A stretch of 64,000 nucleotides of DNA from Gimesia sp. (GCA_002706765.1 PAJV01000061.1:62001-126000); one strand, 5' to 3'; positions 1-8,567 are shown, counted from the first letter of the stretch. Notes: generated from the letters alone by a model not told the origin. A program made the numbers and translations.

Positions 1-871
1 TCCAGTCTGAAGTTTTTCCCCCCGGCAGGTTGTAGCCATACAGGGTATAGCTGCCGGTTGTTCCCGGCGTTCCCGAGGGGGGCATAATGAACTCAATATG
101 CGGTTTTTGATGAACGCTCAATCGATAGACGTTATCCACGCCACCCGCATAAGTCAGATCATACACTTTAATCTTATAAGTCCCGTCGAGGGGAAGTGTC
201 AGATTGATGTACGGGTCGTTACGAAACGTATCACGCTCACTGACCAGGCGCCGCTGGTCGGGTCCGTAGAGTTCGACGATAGCGACCGCAGGTGAATCAA
301 TGCGGGCTGCGCGACAGTCAATGGAGACCTTGTCCCCTTTTTTACCGGTGAAGGAATAATAGTCGACATCAGTCGCACCGTTGAGTAAGGCATTCATCAC
401 CGAATTCACATCCATCGGTGTTGCCTGGTCCTCTTTATTATTTGGCTCGGCTTCAGTCTTCTCTGGAAGATCTCCCACGACAAATGATCGGGGATTGCTC
501 AAGCCATACAAACCATTCGCGCGGACATCATACACGCCGGGAGGAACATCATTTCCAATTGTCACCTGGAAGGTGTTGGCAACGGGAATCTGTTTTCCGT
601 TACTATCCTGCATCTTGGGAGTTGCTTTGATATCCGGATGACTGAACCACAGGGCGTTCAGCTCATCCAGATCTTTCCCGTTCGTCACACGGACTTCGAC
701 AGTCTGACCTTTCTGTCCTCCCGATGGATTAACGGAATAGATAACTGTCTGAGGCAACTGAGCCTGGAGCGACTGAATTCGGTTTGTTAAAACCAGTCCC
801 AATCCTGCAGCAAGAAAACAAACAACCTTCGTGAAGAAACGACGGCGGTCAAAAAATCGCGTATGCATCAT
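1..871 (-). CDS. Secreted PPC-domain protein (partial, C-terminus beyond window)
   Basis: The minus strand is open from an ATG at 871 (a second ATG follows at 868) to the window edge, so only the first 290 or so residues are present. The N-terminus has basic residues, then a hydrophobic stretch (about residues 17-30) and a likely cleavage zone near residue 38, which reads as an export signal. Residues about 44-130 form a beta-rich domain. After an EPNN motif, about residues 140-255 look like a bacterial pre-peptidase C-terminal (PPC) domain, with DVDYYSF, a central VELYGPD and a late YRLSV strand. PPC domains are beta-sandwich modules of exported proteins and give no enzyme activity here. It lies 286 bases downstream of the DUF1549/DUF1553 gene on the same strand and may be co-transcribed with it. 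Function unknown. Confidence 0.8.
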   Translation of the reverse strand, partial: MMHTRFFDRRRFFTKVVCFLAAGLGLVLTNRIQSLQAQLPQTVIYSVNPSGGQKGQTVEVRVTNGKDLDELNALWFSHPDIKATPKMQDSNGKQIPVANTFQVTIGNDVPPGVYDVRANGLYGLSNPRSFVVGDLPEKTEAEPNNKEDQATPMDVNSVMNALLNGATDVDYYSFTGKKGDKVSIDCRAARIDSPAVAIVELYGPDQRRLVSERDTFRNDPYINLTLPLDGTYKIKVYDLTYAGGVDNVYRLSVHQKPHIEFIMPPSGTPGTTGSYTLYGYNLPGGKTSDW

Positions 872-1157
872 AATACTGCTACCAATTTTCTGGATGGATT
901 ATTCTGGGAGGAATTCAGGAGGGAATCCGCATTCAAAACGCTTTACATCAGTCAAAACGAAATCAATGCCGATTATATTAAGTTTATTGTAAAAAAGCGG
1001 ACCACCATTGTCTAAACATAAAACGGTTGCCCGCCTGAAAATCAGAGACTTTTATCGAAATTCATGCTCACTGGAAATTGACGTTTGCTGTGAACAAATG
1101 CCATCAGCACACCACGCTGGTATACTGATGGCATGAGATGTTTGCCGCCAACACACT
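872..1157. other. Intergenic stretch with one perfect hairpin
   Basis: No gene is seen between the two minus-strand genes. It holds the hairpin at 1098-1134 listed separately and an AT-rich part near 960-1010 that could contain the promoter of the PPC-domain gene. I could not fix a convincing -35/-10 pair. Confidence 0.4.
1098..1134 (-). terminator. Hairpin 24 bases after the DUF1549/DUF1553 stop codon
   Basis: ATGCCATCAG at 1098-1107 pairs perfectly with CTGATGGCAT at 1125-1134 around a 17-base loop that can add a small inner ACC/GGT pair. Read on the minus strand it lies just after the stop at 1158 and is followed by a short ATTTGTT rather than a real T run. It could be a weak terminator or an mRNA 3' stabilising stem. 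Confidence 0.45.
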
Positions 1158-3695
1158 TTAATGGTTGAACAGAAATTCCTTGGTATTAATCAGAGCCCAG
1201 ATGATATCTTCATAGGCAATCTGTGGCTTTTCTTTATGTCGTTCAATGTAGGACAGGGCGAATTTCATTTCCTGATCCTGTGGAGCACGGGAATAAACCC
1301 AGCGATACAGTTCCTGAATCTTTTCTTCGTTGGAACGTTTCGTATCACTTGCCAGCAAGGCAGCCCGACTTGAAGCACCTGTGATCTTATCCTGAACTTC
1401 TTTGCTGTTCAGCAGATGCAGGCTTTGTGCGAGGTTGGCACTCTGGGAACGTTCGCACTCACAAGCCGTATCCGCCTGGGGTTGCCCGAATACCTTCAGG
1501 AAGTATGGAGCGGAAGTGGCATCGGTAATCTGGACGGCTTTCGTATCAGCAGGCAGACCCGAAAAACGCTGTGAAGAATTGGTGACCTGATGGAAGACAT
1601 CATACAGCACCTCTGCAGTCAATCGTTTAGGATAATACCGTGAGAAGTTCTGTTTGTCTTTCAGGTTATACTCATTGGGCAATGAACTGAGCTGATAAGC
1701 ATTGGAACGGCAGATCGCCCGGACCAGTTCCTTCAAATCAAATCCACTTTCCACAAAATGCCGGGAGAGCCCTTCCAGCAACTCAGGGTTGGCAGGAGGA
1801 TTGGTGGCACGCATATCATCTTCCGGTTCGACAATGCCGCGACCAAAGAAGTGTTTCCAGTAGCGGTTTACCAGTGCTTTAGCAAAGAAAGGATTATCGG
1901 TTCGTGATAACCACTGAACCAGCGCCACGCGAGGATCTCGCTCGGGGCTTAATTCCAGCGGCTGCATGCCGAGGGCCGTTGGCTTCAGGTTTTCACCAGA
2001 ACGGATATTTTTCGCTGCAGCCATACCCTCTTTATGGAAAATACGCTGATCACGGAAACCGCCGGTTCCAATCGACCCCACAGTGGGATCTTTGGTTCCA
2101 ACCCGACTGAAAAATGCGGCCAGTCCGTAGTAATCATCCTGGCTCCATTTTTCGAAAGGATGGTGGTGACAACGGGCACATTGAATGCGGAGACCCAGGA
2201 AGAGTTGCGCTGTGTCCTCGACCTGTTCTTCGACCGTGTTGACCTCACGATACCAGACCACAGCCGGGTTCTGACGAAATTCACCGGAAGCAGACAGAAT
2301 CTCTCCGACGAATTCGTTGTAAGGTTTATTCTCGTACAGGCTGTCCCAGATCCACTGGTAGAAGGCGTTCGTGCCGGCAATATCGACAGGCTGCAGCTTT
2401 TTGTTACGCAGCACCATATTCCATTTGTTGGCAAAGTAGTCTGCGTAGGCAGGGCTGTCGATGAGTTTATCAATCAGTTTGTCACGCTTGGCAGGATCCT
2501 GATCAGCCAGGAAGGTTTTGACTTCTTCTTCCGTGGGAGTGGTTCCCGTGATGTCGATGTAGACACGTCGCATGAATGTGGCATCATTGGAAACCGGCGA
2601 AGGAGGAATGCCCAGAACTTTCAGTTTGTTGAAGACAGCTTCATCAATCAGGTTGCGTGATTCGGGGAGCGAGGCAATTTCGACTCCCAGGGGAATCGTA
2701 GCACGGAACGTCGAAACCTGTCCCTGATAACGGGCCATGATGGCGACTTCACCAGACAGGGTCAGCGTTTTGACCAGGCCGGTTTTATTCACTTCAGCCA
2801 TTTCCGTATCATTGGCTTCAAACAGAGCCATTCGGGTAACATCTTCGGTCGAGCCATCGGAATAAGTGGCGATCACTGAAATCTGCTGTTCTGCATCCTG
2901 GCTCATTGTTCGAGTAGGAGGATAGCATTCGATGGAAACCACCTTGCGATCATTCTCGCTTCCATAAGGCATCCCCTGCTCAATCCAGCGATATAGCAGT
3001 CGATACTCGTATGAGTCGGGTTTAATCAGCTTTCCGCCGCCGTGTGGAGTGACCCCGGTTCCTTTCATCAACAACAGGCTTTCCGCCGGTGAAGAAGGAA
3101 ACAGGCGACGTCCCCGGCCTTCTTTGACCAGAAACTCATAATCGTCTCCAGGATAAAAACCCAGCAACGATAATTTAAATCCATTCTGACCACTGGCTTT
3201 GCCATGACAGCCACCGCTGTTACAGGTCAGCTTGGTAAAGATGGGCACAACCTGATTTTTAAAGTTGATCGCTTCCGGAGTTGCAATTCCCTCTACTGCG
3301 ACAGGAATGGAAACCGCTTTGCCACTCTTCGTCGTTACGGTCAATGTCGTCTGACCATCTTTCAGCGGAGTCAGGTAACCATCGCTGGAGATGGTAGCGA
3401 TACTCTGATCGGCAACAGCATACACCACATCACGAGTCACATCCTGATGTTTGCCATTGGCATGCACACCGGTAACGACTACCTGCTGTCGGGAATCAGG
3501 ACCTCTCAGCTGGAGTACTTCTTTACCGCCGGGGTGAGGACCAACCTGGATTTCCTTGAAATCGACAGGCGCAACAGCAGCAGCCGGTGCCGCCCCCACA
3601 ATGGTCACCGCGTTTCCAGCGAAGAGTGACAGAGTCAACACTCCACATAACATAAGGACCTGAGGTGTCCGAGAACCATTGATTCGGAAATCCAT
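1158..3695 (-). CDS. Secreted BIG2/DUF1549/DUF1553 protein with CxxCH motif
   Basis: This 845-residue protein has the layout of large planctomycete exported proteins. The N-terminus has a hydrophobic signal segment (about residues 13-35). A bacterial Ig-like (BIG2) domain follows at about 45-140. Then comes a cytochrome-like stretch with C-x4-CH (residues near 158) and a later RLLYRWIEQG helix, and a second Ig-like piece. DUF1549 begins near residue 345 and contains CARCHHHPFEKW, a CxxCH haem-type motif. The C-terminal third is DUF1553 (ALVNRYWKHFFGRG). The ATG at 3695 has a good GGAG ribosome site eight bases upstream. Proteins of this type are proposed to act in the periplasm in polymer breakdown or electron transfer, but the reaction is not established. 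Unlike the pair at 56-59 kb, no DUF1501 gene sits next to it; its downstream neighbour encodes a PPC-domain protein. Confidence 0.9.
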   Translation of the reverse strand: MDFRINGSRTPQVLMLCGVLTLSLFAGNAVTIVGAAPAAAVAPVDFKEIQVGPHPGGKEVLQLRGPDSRQQVVVTGVHANGKHQDVTRDVVYAVADQSIATISSDGYLTPLKDGQTTLTVTTKSGKAVSIPVAVEGIATPEAINFKNQVVPIFTKLTCNSGGCHGKASGQNGFKLSLLGFYPGDDYEFLVKEGRGRRLFPSSPAESLLLMKGTGVTPHGGGKLIKPDSYEYRLLYRWIEQGMPYGSENDRKVVSIECYPPTRTMSQDAEQQISVIATYSDGSTEDVTRMALFEANDTEMAEVNKTGLVKTLTLSGEVAIMARYQGQVSTFRATIPLGVEIASLPESRNLIDEAVFNKLKVLGIPPSPVSNDATFMRRVYIDITGTTPTEEEVKTFLADQDPAKRDKLIDKLIDSPAYADYFANKWNMVLRNKKLQPVDIAGTNAFYQWIWDSLYENKPYNEFVGEILSASGEFRQNPAVVWYREVNTVEEQVEDTAQLFLGLRIQCARCHHHPFEKWSQDDYYGLAAFFSRVGTKDPTVGSIGTGGFRDQRIFHKEGMAAAKNIRSGENLKPTALGMQPLELSPERDPRVALVQWLSRTDNPFFAKALVNRYWKHFFGRGIVEPEDDMRATNPPANPELLEGLSRHFVESGFDLKELVRAICRSNAYQLSSLPNEYNLKDKQNFSRYYPKRLTAEVLYDVFHQVTNSSQRFSGLPADTKAVQITDATSAPYFLKVFGQPQADTACECERSQSANLAQSLHLLNSKEVQDKITGASSRAALLASDTKRSNEEKIQELYRWVYSRAPQDQEMKFALSYIERHKEKPQIAYEDIIWALINTKEFLFNH

Positions 3696-4314
3696 ACGTC
3701 AACTCCTGTGCAACTGGTTTTGTTCTTTACTTCTGGCCTGGCAGTGATCAGGTTTCGCGCGTTATCACGCAGACCGAATAAGTATGATGTTTGTTAAGAC
3801 GCTCGCTGTTGGCTGGTTTTGATCAGGAATGTTTTTAAGGTAAGTTAACCAATCAGAGTTTACTGAGTGATTCAATATTGCGGGTCAGGAAGAAGCTCTT
3901 CAGGACAAAGAACTTTTCTTAAGATATTCAATGTATCAAAGAATATTTAATTGTCAACGTTTTAACATACCATCTGCTTGATTTATGTTTTTTTGTCCAC
4001 CTGAGCCCCCTGCAAAAAGTAACGGGAATCAGGGTGAACTTTTCAGCTGTCATATCCGTTCCAGCTGTCAAAAACCACGTTGACGTTATATTCCACAGAC
4101 TCTGACTCATAGCCGGAAGCCTGTAAATCAGCCTGGCTGGCAATTATTTTCATTGTAATCAGCCCGTTCTCTTAAAATCGGGATTTCTTTGATTGCCAGT
4201 CCAACTCACTTCTATAGAATAAAGTTAGCATAGATTTTCCGGCGGGAACCGTCTGCCGGAAAAATTTTTAAGTATTCGATTATCTCATTTTCCAGATGGC
4301 ATCAAATCATACCA
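3696..4314. other. Gene-free gap between DUF1549/DUF1553 gene and ribBA
   Basis: This is 619 bases between divergent genes. Reading frames inside have no ribosome sites and no recognisable protein. The ribBA-proximal end holds a possible promoter (TTGATT at 4189-4194, TATAGA at 4213-4218, 18 bases apart) followed by a terminator-like hairpin. I looked for the conserved FMN riboswitch core upstream of ribBA and did not recognise it. Confidence 0.5.
4235..4270 (+). promoter_or_regulatory. Terminator-like hairpin in the ribBA leader
   Basis: TTTTCCGGC (4235-4243) pairs with GCCGGAAAA (4255-4263) over an 11-base loop, and ATTTTTA follows. It lies 45 bases before the ribBA start and about 16 bases after a possible -10 box (4213-4218). 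That is the shape of an attenuator or of a short leader terminator. No ligand-binding domain is visible in the short leader. It could equally be a terminator of unrelated plus-strand transcription from the gap. Confidence 0.4.
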
Positions 4315-5565
4315 ATGTCTGATCCTGCTCACGCCGACTCGACCATCCCCAACATTCAACGCGTATTCGAACAATTGCGGGCGGGTAAGCCGATCATTGT
4401 GACGGACTCCAGCGAACGGGAGAATGAAGGCGATTTTATTGTCGCAGCCGAAGCCATAACGCCGGAGATCGTTCAATTCCTGTTACGCTATGGGAGCGGC
4501 GAGCTTTGTGTTTCGCTGCCCGAAGAAGTTGCCGACCGACTGCAACTGAACCCCATCGTCGGTCCGGAAGAAAATACCGCTCCCAACCAGACCCAGTTCC
4601 TGATCCCCATCGATCACAAAAACAGCGGCAGTGGCGTCAGCGCCGAATGTCGTGCCATTACGATTCGCGCCCTGAGTGACGAACACGCCGTGGCAACCGA
4701 TTTTGTCCGCCCGGGACACATTCACCCCCTGCTTGCCAAACAGGGGGGGATTTTACGCCGGGCCGGCCATACCGAAGCGACCGGCGATCTGCTGCAGATG
4801 GCAGGGCTAAAACCAGTGGGTGTCCTGATAGAAATACTCAGCCAGAAAGGCTTCGGCATGGCCGACGCCGATGAGCTGCGGGAAATTTCCGAGCAGTTCG
4901 ATATTCCGATTATCTCGACAGCGGAAGTCATACGACATCGATACATCAGTGAGAAACTGGTTCACCGCGAAGTGGAAGTCCCCATTAACACTAAAAACTA
5001 TGGTACCGTCCAGGTAATCGGCTACTCGGTAGAACATGAAAGTCAGCAACCGGTTGCCCTGGTGTGGGGTGACCTGTCTTCCGTAGAAGCGCCGCTGATC
5101 CGCATGCACTCATCCTGTTTTACAGGCGATCTGCTGGATTCGTTACGCTGTGACTGCGGGGATCAGCTGCACATGGCCATGTCTTCAATCAACGAAGCAG
5201 GAGCAGGAGCCGTCGTGTACCTCCCCCAGGAAGGCCGCGGAATTGGATTGATCCCCAAACTCAAAGCCTACGTACTGCAGGACCAAGGCCTTGATACAGT
5301 TGAAGCCAACATCCAGCTGGGCTTCAAGGCAGATAGTCGCGACTTCACGGTGGGCGTACAGATCCTGAAAGATCTGGGGCTGACTAAAGTCCGTCTGCTC
5401 ACGAACAACCCCAAGAAAACGGATTCCGATGTCTACACCGGCTTCGATCTGGAAGTGGTAGAACAGGTGCCCATCGTCGCTCCTCCCCATAAAGATCGCG
5501 AATTCTATCTACAGACCAAACGCGATAAAATGGGCCACATCCTGCCCACTACACCCGCAGACTGA
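4315..5565 (+). CDS. ribBA: Bifunctional DHBP synthase / GTP cyclohydrolase II (RibBA)
   Basis: The first domain (about residues 10-208) is 3,4-dihydroxy-2-butanone-4-phosphate synthase, making the four-carbon unit of riboflavin from ribulose 5-phosphate. It shows ERENEGD at 34-40 and the RAGHTEA motif near 149-155. The second domain (about 214-416) is GTP cyclohydrolase II, which opens GTP to the pyrimidine precursor. It has the zinc ligands Cys268, Cys279 and Cys281 (HSSCFTGD, LRCDCGD), the EGRGIGL loop near 306 and LLTNNPKK. Both active sites look complete, and 416 residues is normal for the fusion. The start has no clear Shine-Dalgarno site; an eight-codon frame at 4296-4322 overlaps it. 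No other rib gene is present in the window, so the pathway is dispersed. Confidence 0.96.
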   Translation: MSDPAHADSTIPNIQRVFEQLRAGKPIIVTDSSERENEGDFIVAAEAITPEIVQFLLRYGSGELCVSLPEEVADRLQLNPIVGPEENTAPNQTQFLIPIDHKNSGSGVSAECRAITIRALSDEHAVATDFVRPGHIHPLLAKQGGILRRAGHTEATGDLLQMAGLKPVGVLIEILSQKGFGMADADELREISEQFDIPIISTAEVIRHRYISEKLVHREVEVPINTKNYGTVQVIGYSVEHESQQPVALVWGDLSSVEAPLIRMHSSCFTGDLLDSLRCDCGDQLHMAMSSINEAGAGAVVYLPQEGRGIGLIPKLKAYVLQDQGLDTVEANIQLGFKADSRDFTVGVQILKDLGLTKVRLLTNNPKKTDSDVYTGFDLEVVEQVPIVAPPHKDREFYLQTKRDKMGHILPTTPAD

Positions 5566-5572
5566 ATCTACT

Positions 5573-6706
5573 TCAGTTGCTGAAACGCTGCGCCGACAGG
5601 AACTCAATCGGTAAAGATGTTGCGCCAGTCACTGCGAGATCCGCCAGGATTTCACCGATCACCGACGCAAACTTGAATCCGTGCCCTGAGAACCCGGCTC
5701 CATACACAACCCGCTGATTCACAGGATGCCGATCGACGATGAAATGCCCGTCGGGAGTCCGCGTATACATACAAACGGCGTGACGTACTGGCTGTGGGCT
5801 CAGTCCGGGCATCACCGCTTCCACAAACCGGGAAACGCGGGGGACATCAGTGTCATGCAGTGATCGGTCCACATGGGTCGGATCGCCCACGGCTTCCCCT
5901 CCGGTATGTTCAGCCAGTTTCACCACGGCTCCATCCAGTGAAGGAAAGCCGTAGAACTCTCCTGCGGGCATATCAAAAAAGAAACTTCCCCGACCAGCGT
6001 CCAGATTATAAACCGGCTCACGAACCGGATTCCAGAACAGGACCTTTCGCACCACTTCCAGCGGCAATTCCAGTTCGCTCAGACAGCGACTGCTCCAGGC
6101 TCCTGTCGTCACAATCAGTGAGGAAGCGGTAACCCGCTGCTGATCTGTTTTGATTTCGATTGACTCATGATTGATGTTTACTTCTCGAATCTGCTCATTC
6201 AGACAAACCGAGGCCCCCAGTTCCTGTGCCTGTTCCAGATGAGTCTGCACACATTTTTCCACATGCAGAAAGCCGGCCTCCGGTTCGTACGTTACTTCAA
6301 AACCGTCTGGGATACGAAAGCCGGGGAACCGCTCAACCGCATCTACTGCAGAAATGCTCTCGACAGCAACCCCATAGAGTTCCTCTGCCAGATGCACGCC
6401 TCGAATCACTGCGCCATCAGGCGGGCCGGCCACCATCAGACCACAACGGTTAAACAGTGTTCTTCCTGAAAGCTGTTCCAGATCGTGCCACAGTTCATAT
6501 GCACGCTGCAGCAGTGGGATATAATTGGGATGCTCAAAATAGGCCTTGCGGATGATGCGGGTTTCACCATGAGAACTGCCCCGATCATGGGCGACACCAA
6601 ACTGTTCTATTCCCAGAACATTCAATCCGCGTTTCGCAAGATGATAAAGGGCACTGCTGCCCATTCCCCCCAGTCCCAGTACCAGATAATCAACATGATG
6701 TGCCAT
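5573..6706 (-). CDS. FAD-dependent sarcosine / N-methyltryptophan oxidase-like protein
   Basis: This 377-residue protein has a dinucleotide-binding fold at the N-terminus (LGLGGMGSSALYHLAKRG, about residues 8-25) and the MSOX/MTOX C-terminal signature, CMYTRTPDGHF with Cys312 followed by GFSGHGFKF. In monomeric sarcosine oxidase and N-methyltryptophan oxidase the matching cysteine binds FAD covalently, so covalent flavin is expected here. The family oxidises the N-methyl or secondary amine of amino acids, producing formaldehyde or an aldehyde and hydrogen peroxide. The exact substrate cannot be read from sequence. It converges with ribBA with only seven bases between stop codons. Upstream lies a 15-base inverted repeat (6836-6913) that could be an operator. 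Confidence 0.88.
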   Translation of the reverse strand: MAHHVDYLVLGLGGMGSSALYHLAKRGLNVLGIEQFGVAHDRGSSHGETRIIRKAYFEHPNYIPLLQRAYELWHDLEQLSGRTLFNRCGLMVAGPPDGAVIRGVHLAEELYGVAVESISAVDAVERFPGFRIPDGFEVTYEPEAGFLHVEKCVQTHLEQAQELGASVCLNEQIREVNINHESIEIKTDQQRVTASSLIVTTGAWSSRCLSELELPLEVVRKVLFWNPVREPVYNLDAGRGSFFFDMPAGEFYGFPSLDGAVVKLAEHTGGEAVGDPTHVDRSLHDTDVPRVSRFVEAVMPGLSPQPVRHAVCMYTRTPDGHFIVDRHPVNQRVVYGAGFSGHGFKFASVIGEILADLAVTGATSLPIEFLSAQRFSN

Positions 6707-7195
6707 GAATCCGCAGCGATCTGTCTAAGGAATCTTTTTCTACGGTAGAGACGATCTCAACAGACTGTGATTATCGTTCGCACGGCTGGCAAGCGTCAAT
6801 CTTCTTTTTGCAGACTCACCTGATGCCGCGCATAAAATTACCGGGTGTTCATGAAATGACAGTCAACCTACCCCACATACACACTGACTATCAAATTGGA
6901 ACACCCGGTAATTAATCACTTCACAGAAAACCATCAGCGTTTGACCATTTTCTGCTCTAAAAGATCTGATACCTCAACACCCGGCTTGCCACTTCACGGA
7001 ACAACCCAAACAAGCGGGCACTGCTGCAGCAGAATCTGTTATCGTCGTACTCCTTCCTCACCGCACCACACACGCGTACTCAGCAACCGACAGCCTGCCC
7101 GAATTTTTTCAATCTGATCGCTTCAAGCTGGTCAATTGAAAATAATCCCCCCCTGGGCTACTCAACCGTCAGCAGCAGTCGTTTCCAGCATCTGT
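6707..7195. other. Gap between solA-like gene and csrA with an inverted repeat
   Basis: No supported gene. The frames in this 489-base stretch have no ribosome sites and no family resemblance. It is both upstream of the solA-like gene and downstream of csrA on the minus strand. The notable content is the 15-base inverted repeat listed separately and a third partial copy of its core (AACACCCGG at 6976-6984). Confidence 0.5.
6836..6913. repeat. 15-base perfect inverted repeat upstream of solA-like gene
   Basis: AATTACCGGGTGTTC at 6836-6850 is the exact reverse complement of GAACACCCGGTAATT at 6899-6913, with 48 bases between the arms. A nine-base core is repeated again at 6976-6984. The first arm is about 130 bases before the solA-like start, so the arms may be paired regulator sites or the stem of a long RNA hairpin. 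No T run follows. Confidence 0.6.
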
Positions 7196-7471
7196 TTAAC
7201 AGACAAGACGGGCCGCTTCGACAACCGATAAGGTTCCCCAGCCGCAGGCTTCAGGCAGGCCCTCGCCGTCCTGTTCCTTTCCCAGCCCTTTGATCACCGG
7301 TTGCTTTGCCATGCCCTCTTCTTCCTCCAGTAACTCAGCCCGGACGACTCGCAGATCATCCGGTGCATCGATGCCAATCTTGATGGAACCTTTTCCCGTC
7401 CGAATCACTTTCACAAGAATGTCATCACCAATTCGAATTCCTTCAGCCAACTTCCGTGTCAAAACCAGCAT
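7196..7471 (-). CDS. csrA: Carbon storage regulator CsrA with C-terminal extension
   Basis: CsrA is a small dimeric RNA-binding protein that binds GGA-containing leader RNA and controls translation and mRNA stability. The first 50 or so residues match the family closely (MLVLTRKLAEGIRIGDDILV, then KIGIDAPDDLRVVRAEL). The ATG at 7471 is chosen over the upstream in-frame GTG at 7480 because AGGAG stands eight bases before it, a strong ribosome site. The protein is 91 residues, against about 60-75 usually; the last 35 residues (VIKGLGKEQDGEG and onward) have no counterpart in the compact fold. The reading frame is intact, so the tail appears to be real. In many bacteria csrA sits with flagellar genes; none are present here. 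Confidence 0.93.
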   Translation of the reverse strand: MLVLTRKLAEGIRIGDDILVKVIRTGKGSIKIGIDAPDDLRVVRAELLEEEEGMAKQPVIKGLGKEQDGEGLPEACGWGTLSVVEAARLVC

Positions 7472-7939
7472 CGTTGTCACTCCTTTTATCTCTTAAATCT
7501 CATTTCAGATTTGATATTCGGTTTACCTCACAGCAATTCGACTTGTCCACAAGTGATTGCCTTGTCTGATCCAAGGTATTTGCGATTTGCGTGCCAATGA
7601 CAGAAATTCCGCAATGAATATCACATAAACCACTTACCAGTATGTCTTTACATTTTTCAAATTCTTCAAGCCGTTCCTTTGGAGAGGATGCTTTTTTCAA
7701 AAAACTGTCCCCAATGGTACAATTTGCAATCCTCTGAAATCAGATTGAGAACACAATTTTCAAGTTTTCCCACCGCAGCAATCGATAAGTCAGTGGCTTC
7801 GGTTGCATTCTCAGGCGGGGAAAATATACTATTGGGTTCCTCGGCTGGCCGAATCTGTTAATCTGCGGTCGCTTTACGTCAATTGAAATCAGCAACAGCT
7901 GACTTTTCAAAACCCACTAGATAGTTAAAGAGTATACAA
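7472..7939. other. Divergent gap between csrA and rpmB
   Basis: This is 468 bases with no convincing gene. A 66-codon frame on the minus strand (7500-7700) begins at TTG and has no clear ribosome site. The gap should hold both promoters. A leader hairpin close to rpmB is listed separately. Confidence 0.45.
7883..7910 (+). promoter_or_regulatory. Stem-loop in the rpmB leader
   Basis: TTGAAATCAGC (7883-7893) and GCTGACTTTTCAA (7898-7910) form a two-part stem: TCAGC/GCTGA closed by the loop AACA, a two-base bulge (CT), then TTGAAA/TTTCAA. It ends 29 bases before the L28 start. Short structured leaders like this are often autoregulatory sites in ribosomal protein genes, but no known L28 leader motif is claimed here. 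Confidence 0.4.
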
Positions 7940-8200
7940 ATGGGTCAGAAGTGTGATGCCTGTGGCAAGACTCCTGTAGTTGGTAATCGAGTTCGTCAGC
8001 GTGGTAAATATAAATACCTCGGGGGTAACGGACGTCAGACAACTGGCGTTTCCAAGCGCGTCTTCCGCCCCAACCTGCAGAAAATCCGGGTTCAAAGCGG
8101 CGGTAGTGTGGTCTCCCAGCGCGTTTGCACGCAGTGCATTCGCTCCGGCAAAATCACCAAAGCCGTTGCTAAAAAACCGTTTACGCTGCCTGCCAGCTAA
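7940..8200 (+). CDS. rpmB: 50S ribosomal protein L28
   Basis: An 86-residue basic protein of the large ribosomal subunit. It begins MGQKCDACGKTP, the usual L28 start, and keeps the VSKRVFRPNLQKI segment in the middle. It contains two cysteine pairs, CDAC near residues 5-8 and CTQC near residues 65-68, so it is the zinc-binding form of L28 rather than the cysteine-free form. Length is in the normal range. It heads a plus-strand run with gatC, gatA and gatB; the gap to gatC is 33 bases, so rpmB and gatC are probably transcribed together. Confidence 0.97.
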   Translation: MGQKCDACGKTPVVGNRVRQRGKYKYLGGNGRQTTGVSKRVFRPNLQKIRVQSGGSVVSQRVCTQCIRSGKITKAVAKKPFTLPAS

Positions 8201-8233
8201 TACAGACTTCTACTCTCGAGTAGATCGACGACC

Positions 8234-8524
8234 ATGAGCACTCAACTCACTCAGGATGAAGTTCTGAAAGTCGCTTCACTTTCCAGGCTCAAGCTTTCCG
8301 AAAAGGAAGTCACCGCCCTGGGAGAACAGATGGGGTCCGTGCTGAAATACATCGCCATGTTGGATGAGCTGGATACCTCAGACATCGAACCCATGGCGCA
8401 TGCAATTGAGATTTCGAATGTTTTTCGGGACGATCAACTCCAGGAGAGTCTCCCCCGGGACCAGGCGCTGTCCAATGCCCCCCAGACAGACGGGAACTAT
8501 TTCCTCGTTCCTGCGATTCTGTAA
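8234..8524 (+). CDS. gatC: Asp-tRNA(Asn)/Glu-tRNA(Gln) amidotransferase subunit GatC
   Basis: This 96-residue protein is the small subunit that holds GatA and GatB together in the heterotrimer that amidates misacylated Glu-tRNA(Gln) and Asp-tRNA(Asn). It shows the family pattern: an N-terminal helix with VLKVASLSRLKLSEKE, then MLDELDTSDIEPMAHA near residues 45-60 and a short C-terminal FRDD segment. Length is usual. It lies between rpmB and gatA. The 101 bases to the gatA start contain a perfect hairpin. Confidence 0.95.
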   Translation: MSTQLTQDEVLKVASLSRLKLSEKEVTALGEQMGSVLKYIAMLDELDTSDIEPMAHAIEISNVFRDDQLQESLPRDQALSNAPQTDGNYFLVPAIL

Positions 8525-8567
8525 TGGACCGGCGTCTTTACCCTTGAGCACATAAAAGCAATAATCC

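Noticed and set aside
4189..4315. FMN riboswitch in front of ribBA
   Set aside because: The leader is short, and the conserved core blocks and multi-stem junction of an FMN riboswitch are not visible.
6896..7117. Small gene of 73 codons between solA-like gene and csrA
   Set aside because: No ribosome site, unusual composition rich in His, Thr and Arg, and it overlaps the inverted repeat.
7500..7700. Possible 66-codon gene upstream of csrA on the minus strand
   Set aside because: It begins at TTG, lacks a clear ribosome site and resembles nothing; it lies in the promoter gap between csrA and rpmB.
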